A stretch of DNA of 64,000 nucleotides from Gracilibacillus suaedae. GTDB taxonomy: Bacteria; Bacillota; Bacilli; Bacillales; Amphibacillaceae. The notes under the pieces are model-generated. The model saw nothing but the letters and a program-made list of their open reading frames with translations, did not search any database and was not told the origin of the DNA. The position numbers and the translations under genes were made by a program. Every line of letters begins with the position of its first letter. The stretch's first letter is position 1. Location: NCBI RefSeq assembly GCF_017599345.1, contig NZ_JAGFVL010000062.1, positions 186,001-250,000 of the forward strand, given 5' to 3'. Positions 56,481 to 64,000 of this stretch are shown in pieces.

Positions 56481-57401
56481 ATGAAAATATCAAAAGAATC
56501 ATTCGACAAGTCGAGTGCCTGGATCAAACGAAATGCCAGACCGTTAGAGGCTGCCCGATGGAGCTACCTTTTTGAAGGAGCAACCAAAGATAAGGTTATT
56601 CATTATTTATCTGCTTTTCAAAATAAAGACGGTGGATTTGGTCATGGCATTGAACCTGATTTTTGGACACCGGATTCATCTCCAATGGCTACATGGACAG
56701 CAGGTCAAATATTAATGGAAATAGAAGCAAGCGCAAATGAAAAAAATGTACAATCTATGCTTACGTATTTAGTAGATACCTATAATGAAAATACGGGAAT
56801 GTGGACTTCCGTGCTGCCTGAAAATAATCAACATCCACACGCACCATGGTGGCATTGGAAAGAGGGAGTTCAGGATAACTGGATGTTTAACCCGAGTGCT
56901 GAATTAGCAGGATTCCTCATTCATTGGTCACCAGACAATAGTGAAGCATCACAGTTAGGGTGGACGGTGATGGAAAAGGCAATAGACCATTTGATGAACA
57001 GTGATGAAATGGATAGCCATGAGATCAATAATTACCAGCGATTATTCCAAGTTCTCAAAATGCATGCTGATGAGCCTTTATTAAACGATATCTCGGACAA
57101 AATAAATACACTAATTGAGCAGACTGTCGACAAAAATGTGTCAGACTGGGCGTCAGGATATAAACCTCTTCCACTTGATTTTATAGATAGTCCTGATCAT
57201 CCACTTTATGAAAATATGAGCGATTTAGTAGAGCAGAACCTAAGTTTTTATGTAGACCAATTATCTGAGCAAGGTACTTGGGATATTTCCTGGGAATGGG
57301 GGAGTTATCCAGAAGAATTTGCTGTTGCTAGAAGGTATTGGACAGGGGTTTTGTTAGTTGTTAGGTATAAAATATTGAAGGCATTTGGGATAATGAAATA
57401 A
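56481..57401 (+). CDS. Alpha-toroid (prenyltransferase/squalene-cyclase-like) protein
   Basis: This 306-residue protein has a repeat-type helical pattern with the block LSAFQNKDGGFGHGIEPDFWTPDSSP, which resembles the QxxDGGFG repeats of terpene cyclases and prenyltransferases. Tryptophan is frequent (PWWHWKEGVQDNW, ISWEWGSYPEEF). The DxDD catalytic motif of cyclases is not seen. Homologues are found in Firmicutes as proteins of unknown function, so an enzymatic role is not claimed. ATAGGAGGTTTTATAG precedes the ATG. It stands alone. Confidence 0.6.
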   Translation: MKISKESFDKSSAWIKRNARPLEAARWSYLFEGATKDKVIHYLSAFQNKDGGFGHGIEPDFWTPDSSPMATWTAGQILMEIEASANEKNVQSMLTYLVDTYNENTGMWTSVLPENNQHPHAPWWHWKEGVQDNWMFNPSAELAGFLIHWSPDNSEASQLGWTVMEKAIDHLMNSDEMDSHEINNYQRLFQVLKMHADEPLLNDISDKINTLIEQTVDKNVSDWASGYKPLPLDFIDSPDHPLYENMSDLVEQNLSFYVDQLSEQGTWDISWEWGSYPEEFAVARRYWTGVLLVVRYKILKAFGIMK

Positions 57402-57561
57402 TAATAGAACGACTTTGGAATATGATATTTTAAAGAATAGATAAGATTAATAAGTTTCATAATTTCTAAAAAATGTTGCATGCTGTACTATATTTATATT
57501 GATTGGGTGTAACAGTATATTAGCATCGCGACAGTTCATTGAAAGAAGGGGGTATAAACTC

Positions 57562-58059
57562 TTGAATATCATCATTGAAAAAGCTAGCGAAGAACATGCA
57601 GAAGCTATTGCTAATATCTGTTCCACAGGTTGGAAACAAACGGTAGCGGGAAAGCTAAGCGAGAAATACCAAAAGAAAAATATCGCATTTTGGTATAATC
57701 ATGAACGTGTTAAACAGGACATTACACAAGGAACTTATACTCATATTGCATTAGATAATTCAAAAGTTGTTGGTGTTATCGGCGGTGGTATAACCAAACC
57801 AGACACAGGAGAAGTGTTTGTGCTTTATATAGATGAAAGCCATCGGTATAAAGGCATCGGAAAACAACTACTTTCTGCACTGACCAGGCAGCAAACAGAA
57901 AAAGGTGTATCGGAACAATGGGTATCAGTACAAGAGGATAATTACAGAGCTATTCCGTTTTATAAAGCGAGAGGATTTGTCTACAGAGAGAAAAGAACTA
58001 CAACTACTGAAACCGGAGAAAAACAAGTATCAATTAGGTATTCAAGAAAAGTGAATTAA
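57562..58059 (+). CDS. GNAT-family acetyltransferase
   Basis: This 165-residue protein has the acetyl-CoA motif A: VFVLYIDESHRYKGIGKQLLSAL, with the R-x-x-G-x-G variant HRYKGIGK, and the motif B region ENYRAIPFYKARGF-like (QEDNYRAIPFYKARGF). It transfers acetyl from acetyl-CoA to an unknown amine. AAGAAGGGGGT fits the TTG at 57562; the frame opens earlier without a ribosome site. A second, unrelated GNAT gene follows 38 bases downstream, so they may be co-transcribed. Confidence 0.82.
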   Translation: MNIIIEKASEEHAEAIANICSTGWKQTVAGKLSEKYQKKNIAFWYNHERVKQDITQGTYTHIALDNSKVVGVIGGGITKPDTGEVFVLYIDESHRYKGIGKQLLSALTRQQTEKGVSEQWVSVQEDNYRAIPFYKARGFVYREKRTTTTETGEKQVSIRYSRKVN

Positions 58060-58097
58060 AAATCAGATTTTAAGGTGAATTAATTGGGAGGGATAAT

Positions 58098-58562
58098 ATG
58101 AAAATTATCGAGTTGCAAGAACAAAATAATCTCTTCAAAAAAGCACTTCAAGTATTTTGGAAACAATGGGGAAACGAGCATAACTACAAGTTCTATGAAG
58201 ATGCGATGATACATTCTTGTACTACTAAATCAGACATTCCAAGGTTCTATGTGGCTGTGGAAGAAGGGAATATCATAGGAACTTATGCATTAATTAGAAA
58301 TGATTTGAATAGTCGTCAAGATTTATGCCCCTGGCTTGCTTGCTTATATGTTGATGAACAACATAGAGGTAAAGAAATTGGATATAAGCTATTACAACAT
58401 GCCCAAAAGGAAACTGCTAAAAAGGGATATGAAAATCTTTATTTATCAACAGATCTTGAAGGCTATTATGAAAAATATGGTTGGAGTAATCGTGGCGTAG
58501 TATATGGAGTAAGCGGTGACTATATCAAGCTCTATGAAAAAGGGACAGGTGTAAATAAATAG
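58098..58562 (+). CDS. GNAT-family acetyltransferase
   Basis: This 154-residue protein has the motif A block CLYVDEQHRGKEIGYKLLQHA with the Q/R-x-x-G-x-x-x-G acetyl-CoA loop, and a late YEKYGWSNRGVVYG. The N-terminus (QEQNNLFKKALQVFWKQWG) resembles aminoglycoside- or small-amine N-acetyltransferase-like GNATs. Substrate unknown. TTGGGAGGGATAAT precedes the ATG. It follows the other GNAT gene closely. Confidence 0.82.
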   Translation: MKIIELQEQNNLFKKALQVFWKQWGNEHNYKFYEDAMIHSCTTKSDIPRFYVAVEEGNIIGTYALIRNDLNSRQDLCPWLACLYVDEQHRGKEIGYKLLQHAQKETAKKGYENLYLSTDLEGYYEKYGWSNRGVVYGVSGDYIKLYEKGTGVNK

Positions 58563-58854
58563 ATGTGCCCACATTCTATAGCTAGGAATCAAAAAGTATA
58601 AGTTGGGTAAAGGAAGATTGGTTGTGATAACATTCCAAGACCCTCCTGCAGGGGATTTCTGCTTTATTTTAAGAGGGTGTGATTCGTCATTATTTCCAGG
58701 GAAATATTATGATGTTCGACAAGTTCCAACATGGAAAGTAAGGTGAACTTAAGGTAGAAAAGCCCATCTTGGATTTTAGCACTGCTTCCTATTCCAGAAA
58801 ATATCCAATTGATGTATAATTTTTTGTAAATGATAGGAAAGGATGTTGCTCCGG

Positions 58855-59211
58855 ATGAAGATCAGTGAATTAGCCCGATTGACTAACGTGAGCAGTAGAT
58901 CCATTCGACACGATGAAAAGAAGGGGCTACTTCAAGCATATCGACTAGATAACAATTATCGAGAGTTTGACGAATCTGCAGTTTCACGAATCAAAGCAAT
59001 CAAGCTATATTTGCAACTCGGTTTAACGACGGATCAGATAGAGACGTTGTTTAGGGAAGAAGTAGCTGTGCCAGATGAATACGAGTATTGTGATGAAATG
59101 CTCTCGATGTATAAAGAGAAATTGAATACTGTAGAACAATAGGTCGAAGCCTTGCAAGAATTGAAGAGACGGCTCGAGAGACAAATTGCCATAACTATCG
59201 CCAATAAATAA
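58855..59211 (+). pseudogene. MerR-family regulator, interrupted by a stop codon
   Basis: The first 95 codons encode a MerR helix-turn-helix: MKISELARLTNVSSRSIR and IKAIKLYLQLGLTTDQIE. A TAG at 59140-59142 stops it. The same frame then continues through VEALQELKRRLERQIA to a TAA at 59209, which restores the normal dimerisation helix length. The highly conserved RYYE after the first helix pair reads RHDE. The two defects together suggest a decaying gene, although the short product could still bind DNA. An AAAGGATG site precedes the ATG. The gap before it (58563-58854) holds no convincing gene. Confidence 0.7.
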
Positions 59212-59322
59212 AAGCGTATCTTGCGCTCATGAATCAAAAATAATAGAGTGAATCCATTACCAATATTGATGATGGGTACCACTCTATTAGGTATTGTTTC
59301 AGCTATTCTTTTTTATTAATGC

Positions 59323-59502
59323 CTATGCTTTTGATCTTAGTCTTTCAAATAAGCCTATTTTTCCACTTCCTTGACATGTTGAGCAAGCCATTTCTCCTTC
59401 ACCAGCACAATTTTCGCATTTGTGAATACCATAATCAATTCCTTCGCCTGAACATTCCGGACAACGAATTAAACCTTCACCATTGCAACTTTTACACCTC
59501 AT
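59323..59502 (-). CDS. Small DnaJ-type zinc-ribbon protein (YuiA-like)
   Basis: This 59-residue protein is almost entirely four CxxCxGxG-like motifs: CKSCNGEG, CPECSGEG, CENCAGEG and CSTCQGSG. It should bind two zinc ions as in the DnaJ cysteine-rich domain, but has no J domain. B. subtilis YuiA is a similar short protein. It may act as a chaperone-like or RNA/protein-binding module; function is not known. AAGGAGGAATTCTGT fits the ATG at 59502. A repeat shared with 30268 lies just after it. Confidence 0.78.
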   Translation of the reverse strand: MRCKSCNGEGLIRCPECSGEGIDYGIHKCENCAGEGEMACSTCQGSGKIGLFERLRSKA

Positions 59503-59843
59503 ACAGAATTCCTCCTTAAATTTTTTTTGGAGCAATAACTATTTAGGCTAGTTGATAGTTAATACTGGTTGTGAAATGCTTCCTTATTAAGCTCCACTTG
59601 CATAAAATAATACCATATTCAATAATGCCAATGTGCAAGATGTGAGGATTATATGTTAGAATCATATCAATTCCTCAGTAGCTCATCTTACAAATCATCT
59701 TATGAATATCTTAATTATTACATACCACTGAAAATCGGTTTTAATCATGATAAAGGATTATTTAATATTTTGTAATGAAATTGTAATATGATAAAAAATG
59801 AAAAGCTGAAACACTATTATTTGTGTTTCAGCACACATATAAA
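59503..59843. terminator. Intergenic gap with terminator of the SspH-like gene
   Basis: GCTGAAACAC (59805-59814) pairs with GTGTTTCAGC (59823-59832), and on the minus strand a T-rich run follows, placing it as the terminator of the SspH-like gene. A 40-codon frame at 59653-59775 is not convincing. Nothing else is recognised. Confidence 0.6.
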
Positions 59844-60023
59844 TCATTCTTCAACTAATTTAGTAACATCTACTTCAAAGAGTCCTTCTGAACTTTTGGT
59901 ATATCTCACTAAAGCTTGTTGAGTTTCGTCATTAACATCCTCAATATAAACATATTTACCGTTATGGACGACATCTTTCATCACCGGATCATCTTTTATT
60001 TCTTTTGCTCTCATTATATTCAT
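59844..60023 (-). CDS. H-type small acid-soluble spore protein (SspH-like)
   Basis: This 59-residue protein reads MNIMRAKEIKDDPVMK, then VHNGKYVYIEDVNDE, and ends VTKLVEE. It matches the SspH pattern: R-A-x-E-I at the start, a Y/H-N-G-x-x-V-x-I core, a D-E-x-x-x-x-A-x-V turn and a final L-x-E-E. SspH-type proteins are minor spore core proteins expressed in the forespore. A near-perfect AAAGGAGGT ribosome site precedes the ATG. It is monocistronic, with its own terminator. The match was made by eye against the remembered family pattern. Confidence 0.72.
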   Translation of the reverse strand: MNIMRAKEIKDDPVMKDVVHNGKYVYIEDVNDETQQALVRYTKSSEGLFEVDVTKLVEE

Positions 60024-60313
60024 GAAGTATAACCTCCTTTAAAGTTTAATAGCTTCTATATGGCAATAACCTTTAGTTAGCTTAACTAAACATAAGTGGT
60101 GAAATTGAAAATAGATTGTAATGTCGATATTGATAAATGGAAAAAGATGTGTTTTAATTAGGTCTTGAGTCAGAGGTTGCTTTCGCTTGAAAACTAGTAG
60201 ATATTGTTAGACGTTCTTTTAAAGAATCTTAATAATTTGAAAATTATGGGTGAATAGTCCTAGTAATCTGTGTATAATAGAATTAACTGGGTTATGAAAA
60301 AGGTGGGTAAAGA
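60024..60313. other. Intergenic gap between divergent genes
   Basis: These 290 AT-rich bases should hold the promoters of the SspH-like gene and the diguanylate cyclase gene. No gene, RNA or clear repeat was seen. Confidence 0.35.
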
Positions 60314-61435
60314 ATGGTAGGCACTAGACCGACACGCTTAAATAAAAAGTTGTGGACAAAGAAAATCCTCTATATCTATTGGATAATGGTGATAATGGCC
60401 TTTTTCGGGCAATTAATTGGCTTATGCGTAACCATTTATTATCACCCTGATTATGTTGGTGATTTTATGATACATAGAATGATCCTTCCTACCTCTATTC
60501 AAGTTGGTATTTTATGGACTACACATTATTTAATGAATCAAAAACAAATATACAGTTCAAAATTATTAACGATTTCTGGAACAGTTGTAGCACTCGTAAC
60601 CATTGTTAGCCACCCTGATGTGAATGGATTACAAATTCTATTCTTATTAGCGATGGCAGTTGTTTTAATCTACTTTGACAAAAAGAAACTTCGCTTTAGT
60701 TTAATGGTTAATTTAATCGCTTTAACCTCTCTAATTGCAGTACCATCCATAAGAGAAGCAATTTCTTTCTATGAGTATTTCTCCTATTATTTCGTACTAT
60801 TGGCTGGCTACATGGCTTATCTCATCATTATCGAAAGAGGAAATGAAGTATTCCAATTTCTGCAGCAAGCAGCAGAAAAAGAAAAGGAATTAATTGTAAA
60901 AAGTGCTATAATGGAGCGATTATCAAAGGTTGATGCATTAACAGGTCTTTATAATCATAAAACTTTCCATGAATATTTGGATTTTTTGTATGAACAAAGT
61001 ATTTCACAAGGAATGCCACTACAATTAGCTTTACTTGATATTGATAATTTTAAAATGATTAATGATTTTTATGGTCATAGTAATGGTGATTTAGTGTTGA
61101 AGCGAGTGGCATATGCAATATCAGATCAGGTGACTGAAGATGATATTGTGGCGCGCTACGGTGGGGAGGAGTTTGCCATTCTTCTTACAAATAAAAGCTT
61201 AGAACGAGCATATGAAACGATTGAAAGTCTTCGCTTATACATTGCTAATCAATACCATGAAGAATTGAATGGAAATATAACTATAAGTATTGGATTAAAA
61301 GCTTTAACAACAGATATTTCAAAAGAGCTCTTTTTTCAACAAGCAGATGAATTACTTTATAAAGCAAAGCGAAATGGCAAAAATCGAGTTATGTATGAAC
61401 AAGAGGAACATCCGTTAGTTGTACAGAAGAATTAA
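60314..61435 (+). CDS. Membrane-bound diguanylate cyclase (GGDEF)
   Basis: This 373-residue protein has about six N-terminal membrane helices (about 18-172), a linker coil and a GGDEF domain (about 200-365). The signature is GGEEF at 283-287 in VARYGGEEFAILL, with DALTGLYNHKTFHEYL and the metal site LLDIDNFKMIN. It should make cyclic di-GMP from two GTP. The product-inhibition site R-x-x-D is not present (TEDD precedes IVARYGG). No EAL domain. AAAAGGTGGGTAAAG precedes the ATG. It is a single gene. Confidence 0.9.
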   Translation: MVGTRPTRLNKKLWTKKILYIYWIMVIMAFFGQLIGLCVTIYYHPDYVGDFMIHRMILPTSIQVGILWTTHYLMNQKQIYSSKLLTISGTVVALVTIVSHPDVNGLQILFLLAMAVVLIYFDKKKLRFSLMVNLIALTSLIAVPSIREAISFYEYFSYYFVLLAGYMAYLIIIERGNEVFQFLQQAAEKEKELIVKSAIMERLSKVDALTGLYNHKTFHEYLDFLYEQSISQGMPLQLALLDIDNFKMINDFYGHSNGDLVLKRVAYAISDQVTEDDIVARYGGEEFAILLTNKSLERAYETIESLRLYIANQYHEELNGNITISIGLKALTTDISKELFFQQADELLYKAKRNGKNRVMYEQEEHPLVVQKN

Positions 61436-61527
61436 GGAATGCCTATGCAAGCCACTTTGCTGGAACCATCAACAAAAAGCCCACCAAACGTTGAAATGAT
61501 CCCTTCTAAGTAGACAGATGAAAAAAT

Positions 61528-61555
61528 AAAAATCTCCTACTTGAGGGGGGATTTT
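61528..61555 (-). terminator. Terminator of the second DUF421 gene
   Basis: AAAAATCTCC pairs with GGGGATTTT around TACTTGAGG, and a T-rich run follows on the minus strand. It overlaps the stop codon of the DUF421 gene. Confidence 0.55.
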
Positions 61556-62267
61556 AATGTTGAATGGGAGGCATCTCGTTAAATTGATCTTCATAAGTCG
61601 AAATTTGAATTTCATTTAGGAGGTTGATGGAAGCAAAAAACACATCTTTTGGATTTGTTATGCCTTTGTTTCTAAGTTCTGCCTGCAGCCACTCTTCATT
61701 AAGGTTTCTTGCTTCTAGTACTTTATTGTGAACGATTCCTTCAACTATAACTGGGTAGGAAACCTTAGAGATTGGTTGATTAATTTGCAAATCTTCAGCA
61801 GTTACAGGATTTTTTTCAGGTTTTTTTAATACACTCAATGAACCATTTGCCTCGATAACCGCTATTTCAACCTCATTGACATCAAAAACCCCTTTATCTC
61901 TTAGCATTTGTAATATGTTATCGATGGAAAAACCGGTATCCTTTAAATTTCGTTGATGAAATGTACCATCATATACCACAATGGTTGGTTCAAATGTTAT
62001 TAATCTTCCAACCTGTCGGTTTGCAAGTTTGACATAGGATACGATTTTTTGTAAAAGGCCAATCAAAATTACAGCAATGATAGTAGGAAAATGATCAATG
62101 TTTGGATCTGCAATATCTGCACCAACAACAGAGGCTAACGTAATGATTACAAGAAAATCAAATACGGGAAGCTCACCAATGGCCCTTTTTCCCATAAAGA
62201 GAGTGACGATGAGTAGCAAAGGGAGAATGGTAAGCACTCTGCCAACGATAATCAGTAGATCAGACAT
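61554..62267 (-). CDS. DUF421 membrane protein, second copy
   Basis: This 237-residue protein has three N-terminal helices (LIIVGRVLTILPLLLIVTLFMGKR, then DFLVIITLASVVGADIA) and the soluble region with TIVVYDGTFHQRNLKDTGF and VAVIEANGSLSVLKK-like sequence (VEIAVIEANGSLSVLKK). It is a paralogue of the protein at 10784 with the same order of parts. Function is unknown. GAGGTGTTTGTAT fits the ATG at 62267; fifteen in-frame codons upstream lack a site. Confidence 0.82.
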   Translation of the reverse strand: MSDLLIIVGRVLTILPLLLIVTLFMGKRAIGELPVFDFLVIITLASVVGADIADPNIDHFPTIIAVILIGLLQKIVSYVKLANRQVGRLITFEPTIVVYDGTFHQRNLKDTGFSIDNILQMLRDKGVFDVNEVEIAVIEANGSLSVLKKPEKNPVTAEDLQINQPISKVSYPVIVEGIVHNKVLEARNLNEEWLQAELRNKGITNPKDVFFASINLLNEIQISTYEDQFNEMPPIQH

Positions 62268-62345
62268 ATACAAACACCTCAAATAAGTAAGATTTAAGGT
62301 TATCTTTTCCAATATTTATCAATAAATACATGTTGTGGAATGTAA

Positions 62346-62380
62346 AAAAGAGTAAACACCAAATAAGTGTTTACTCTTTT
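62346..62380. terminator. Terminator of the TipA-like MerR gene
   Basis: A perfect 14-bp stem (AAAAGAGTAAACAC and complement) has a CAAATAA loop, with A and T runs at its ends. It lies between the MerR stop and the upstream region of the DUF421 gene and serves the minus-strand MerR transcript. Confidence 0.75.
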
Positions 62381-62406
62381 AGATCGGATTTGATTGGATG
62401 TTTAGC

Positions 62407-63135
62407 TTATTTTTGCTTATCTGCGAATTCTTTCATTGCTTCACTCATAAATTGAGCTAGCCCTTTACCAAATTGATCGATATTTTTGGTGAAACGTTCA
62501 TCTTGAACATACATCAAGCCCAAACCTTCAAAAGCTTCAGGAGTATAGCTAGTGAAATGGTCATTTAAGAAATCATACCATTTCTTAATAGTTTGTTGTG
62601 CTTCTTTTGAATGGGGGTCCTGATGGCGGATGTCCGCTAATTCTTTGTAGATCTGATTCATTTCATTTTGCAGTTCCTTCGTCATACTTTTTACTTGTTG
62701 ATTTGCTTCATCTACCTTTTTATCTCCCCAGCGCTTTCTTGCTTCTTCTTCATAGGGATTATGGTTGAAATCAAAGCCTTGAAACTTTTCCTCTTGACTC
62801 ATGTGGTAAACTCCTTTCTCATTTTGAATTGTTTTTTCAATGGTTTCGAGCATAGTGGTGATATTTTTTTGTTTATCCAATAACATATTTCGTTGGATCT
62901 CTAGTGCTTCTAATCGGTTATAATGAGAACTAGACATGATCTCTTTGATTTTCTTTAAAGGAAAATCTAATGCTCGAAAAAATAAAATTTGTTGAAGGGT
63001 TGTCAGATCTTCATCGGAATAGATCCGATAGCCATTTTCCGCGGATTTAGCAGGTGATAATAGTCCGATTTCATCATAATGATGTAAGGTGCGCACACTT
63101 ACACCAGTTAAAGCAGCTACTTCTTTTACGTGCAT
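62407..63135 (-). CDS. MerR-family regulator with TipAS-type ligand domain
   Basis: This 242-residue regulator has a MerR DNA-binding head ([27 protein letters not shown]), a dimerisation coil (about 75-110) and a TipAS-like domain (about 120-240; [40 protein letters not shown]). TipA-type proteins bind thiopeptide-like or multidrug ligands and activate their own promoter. GAAAGGGTGATCAGT fits the ATG at 63135. Its promoter has the 19-base spacer typical of MerR activation. Confidence 0.88.
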   Translation of the reverse strand: MHVKEVAALTGVSVRTLHHYDEIGLLSPAKSAENGYRIYSDEDLTTLQQILFFRALDFPLKKIKEIMSSSHYNRLEALEIQRNMLLDKQKNITTMLETIEKTIQNEKGVYHMSQEEKFQGFDFNHNPYEEEARKRWGDKKVDEANQQVKSMTKELQNEMNQIYKELADIRHQDPHSKEAQQTIKKWYDFLNDHFTSYTPEAFEGLGLMYVQDERFTKNIDQFGKGLAQFMSEAMKEFADKQK

Positions 63136-63156
63136 ACTGATCACCCTTTCAAGTAA

Positions 63157-63187
63157 AGCTTAAGCTATAACGTAACGTGAAGGTCAA
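63157..63187 (-). promoter_or_regulatory. MerR-type promoter with 19-base spacer
   Basis: On the minus strand TTGACC (63182-63187) and TAAGCT (63157-63162) are 19 bases apart, and the spacer holds the dyad ACGTAACGT (63170-63178). This long spacer is the mark of promoters that MerR proteins untwist, here probably by the gene's own product. Confidence 0.65.
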
Positions 63188-63256
63188 GAGTTTTTTTGAA
63201 ACTTTTTGAGCATCTGTACGTATGAATGAATAAGAATAAAAATGGAGAGATGTGAC

Positions 63257-63973
63257 ATGAATCAATATGAACAACAAGCATACCAAGAGATGCTTGATTG
63301 GGAGCTAAACATCTTAAAGAAAAAAAGTACCTTTCAACAATTATCGAAAAAAGCCCAAAATAAAATCAACAGTTATATACCGGAGAAAGCGCATCAAATT
63401 ATGACAGAAGCAATTAAACACATGGTGCAAACAACATTAGTTGGTTCTGATTTTACCACAAGGAAGAACCCGGATGTTGGGCCATTGTTAGAGGATAAGG
63501 AAAAATTAATTCAGCAGAAACTAGAGAGCTACCGCAAAACCGCTATGATTGAAGGTGCCGGGACTGGAGCTGGTGGTATTTTTTTAGGTTTGGCTGATTT
63601 CCCGTTGTTATTATCGATTAAGATGAAATTTTTATTTGAAGTAGCAACTATTTATGGCCTTGATACATCGAATTATGAGGAAAGGTTGTTTATTTTACAT
63701 GTCTTTCAACTTGCTTTTTCCAATGATGATAAAAGGAGAGAGGTGTATCATCTCATTAAGCATTGGGAGGAAGAGAAAGATCGATTAACAGATATGGACT
63801 GGCGTATCTTTCAGCAAGAATACCGTGATTACATCGATCTCATTAAACTGTTGCAAATGGTCCCAGGCTTAGGAGCTGTTGTTGGAGCTTACGCCAATTA
63901 TAATCTTCTCGATCAATTAGGGCAAACCGCTAAAAATAGTTATCGGTTGAGATTACTGGATGAAGTGATTTAG
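63257..63973 (+). CDS. EcsC family protein
   Basis: This 238-residue protein has the EcsC pattern: a charged N-terminal helix region, then the hydrophobic Gly-rich block EGAGTGAGGIFLGLADFPLLLSIKMKFLFEVATIYG, and a closing Gly/Ala-rich LLQMVPGLGAVVGAYANYNLLDQLGQTA. EcsC is the third gene of the B. subtilis ecs operon, and its biochemical role is unclear. The gene here stands alone, without ecsA or ecsB. GGAGAGATGTGAC fits the ATG at 63257; an in-frame ATG five codons earlier overlaps that site. Confidence 0.82.
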   Translation: MNQYEQQAYQEMLDWELNILKKKSTFQQLSKKAQNKINSYIPEKAHQIMTEAIKHMVQTTLVGSDFTTRKNPDVGPLLEDKEKLIQQKLESYRKTAMIEGAGTGAGGIFLGLADFPLLLSIKMKFLFEVATIYGLDTSNYEERLFILHVFQLAFSNDDKRREVYHLIKHWEEEKDRLTDMDWRIFQQEYRDYIDLIKLLQMVPGLGAVVGAYANYNLLDQLGQTAKNSYRLRLLDEVI

Positions 63974-64000
63974 AAGGTAGATAATTGTCCTCTCTTTTGG

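Noticed and set aside
58603-58746. 47-codon frame from a TTG, with a DPPAGDFCFILRG stretch.
   Set aside because: There is no ribosome site or family match. It could be a gene remnant, but the evidence is too thin.
59653-59775. 40-codon frame starting after TGTGAGGATTAT.
   Set aside because: Its composition is Ser/Tyr/Asn-rich as expected of AT-rich non-coding DNA, and it runs into the terminator region of the SspH-like gene.

Overview
The window looks like the chromosome of a low-GC, spore-forming Bacillaceae, probably a salt-tolerant genus near Gracilibacillus or Halobacillus (inferred). The grounds are AT-rich DNA, strong AGGAGG ribosome sites, frequent TTG starts, a SleB-type cortex hydrolase, an SspH-type spore protein, a SinI-like peptide, YfmS/YuiA/YkhA-like proteins and wall-anchored plant-polysaccharide hydrolases. 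No rRNA, tRNA, CRISPR array or intact insertion sequence was seen.

Layout. 1-6,000 resembles a peptide-export and sensing locus: the tail of a membrane protein, a stand-alone winged-helix protein, a C39-peptidase ABC exporter, a response regulator with its kinase, an ABC-2 permease and a BdbC thiol oxidoreductase. No precursor peptide is visible. 6,100-16,600 is household and stress genes: soluble chemoreceptor, SDR, MFS, two oxidoreductases, DUF421, SleB-like hydrolase, MscS, DoxX and malate:quinone oxidoreductase. It is interrupted by a MITE-like element and dispersed repeats. 16,600-21,000 encodes a 1380-residue sortase-anchored xylan-degrading protein. 21,360-27,540 pairs a response regulator with a 1736-residue kinase-like/AAA/GAF/histidine kinase whose kinase head looks dead. 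A small SinI-like gene lies between them on the other strand.

27,630-30,120 carries a chromosomal ParM/ParR pair preceded by a cluster of GTTTACA repeats that looks like a centromere. 30,500-35,750 holds a YjiH-type membrane protein, an aminotransferase, a thioesterase, a Crp-like regulator and an alcohol dehydrogenase. 35,870-40,750 contains two divergent regulator/enzyme pairs (TetR with a glutaredoxin-like/CMD fusion, TetR with a flavin monooxygenase), each with a palindrome in its promoter region. A small membrane protein and an ACT-malic enzyme follow.

43,093-50,503 is a compact C-P lyase operon: phnF, G, H, I, J, K, M, L and a PHP-family phosphoesterase in the place of PhnP. It ends in a tandem hairpin array. 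phnCDE and phnN are not in the window. 50,736-55,206 holds a DUF4317 protein and a wall-anchored GH53 galactanase that shares its C-terminal module and sorting signal with the xylanase. The rest is small enzymes (HAD, two GNATs), a broken MerR gene, a zinc-ribbon peptide, an SspH-like spore protein, a diguanylate cyclase, a second DUF421 protein, a TipA-type MerR regulator and an EcsC-like protein.

Together the genes suggest a soil or saline-habitat saprophyte that attacks xylan and galactan at its cell surface, scavenges phosphonate phosphorus and forms spores.
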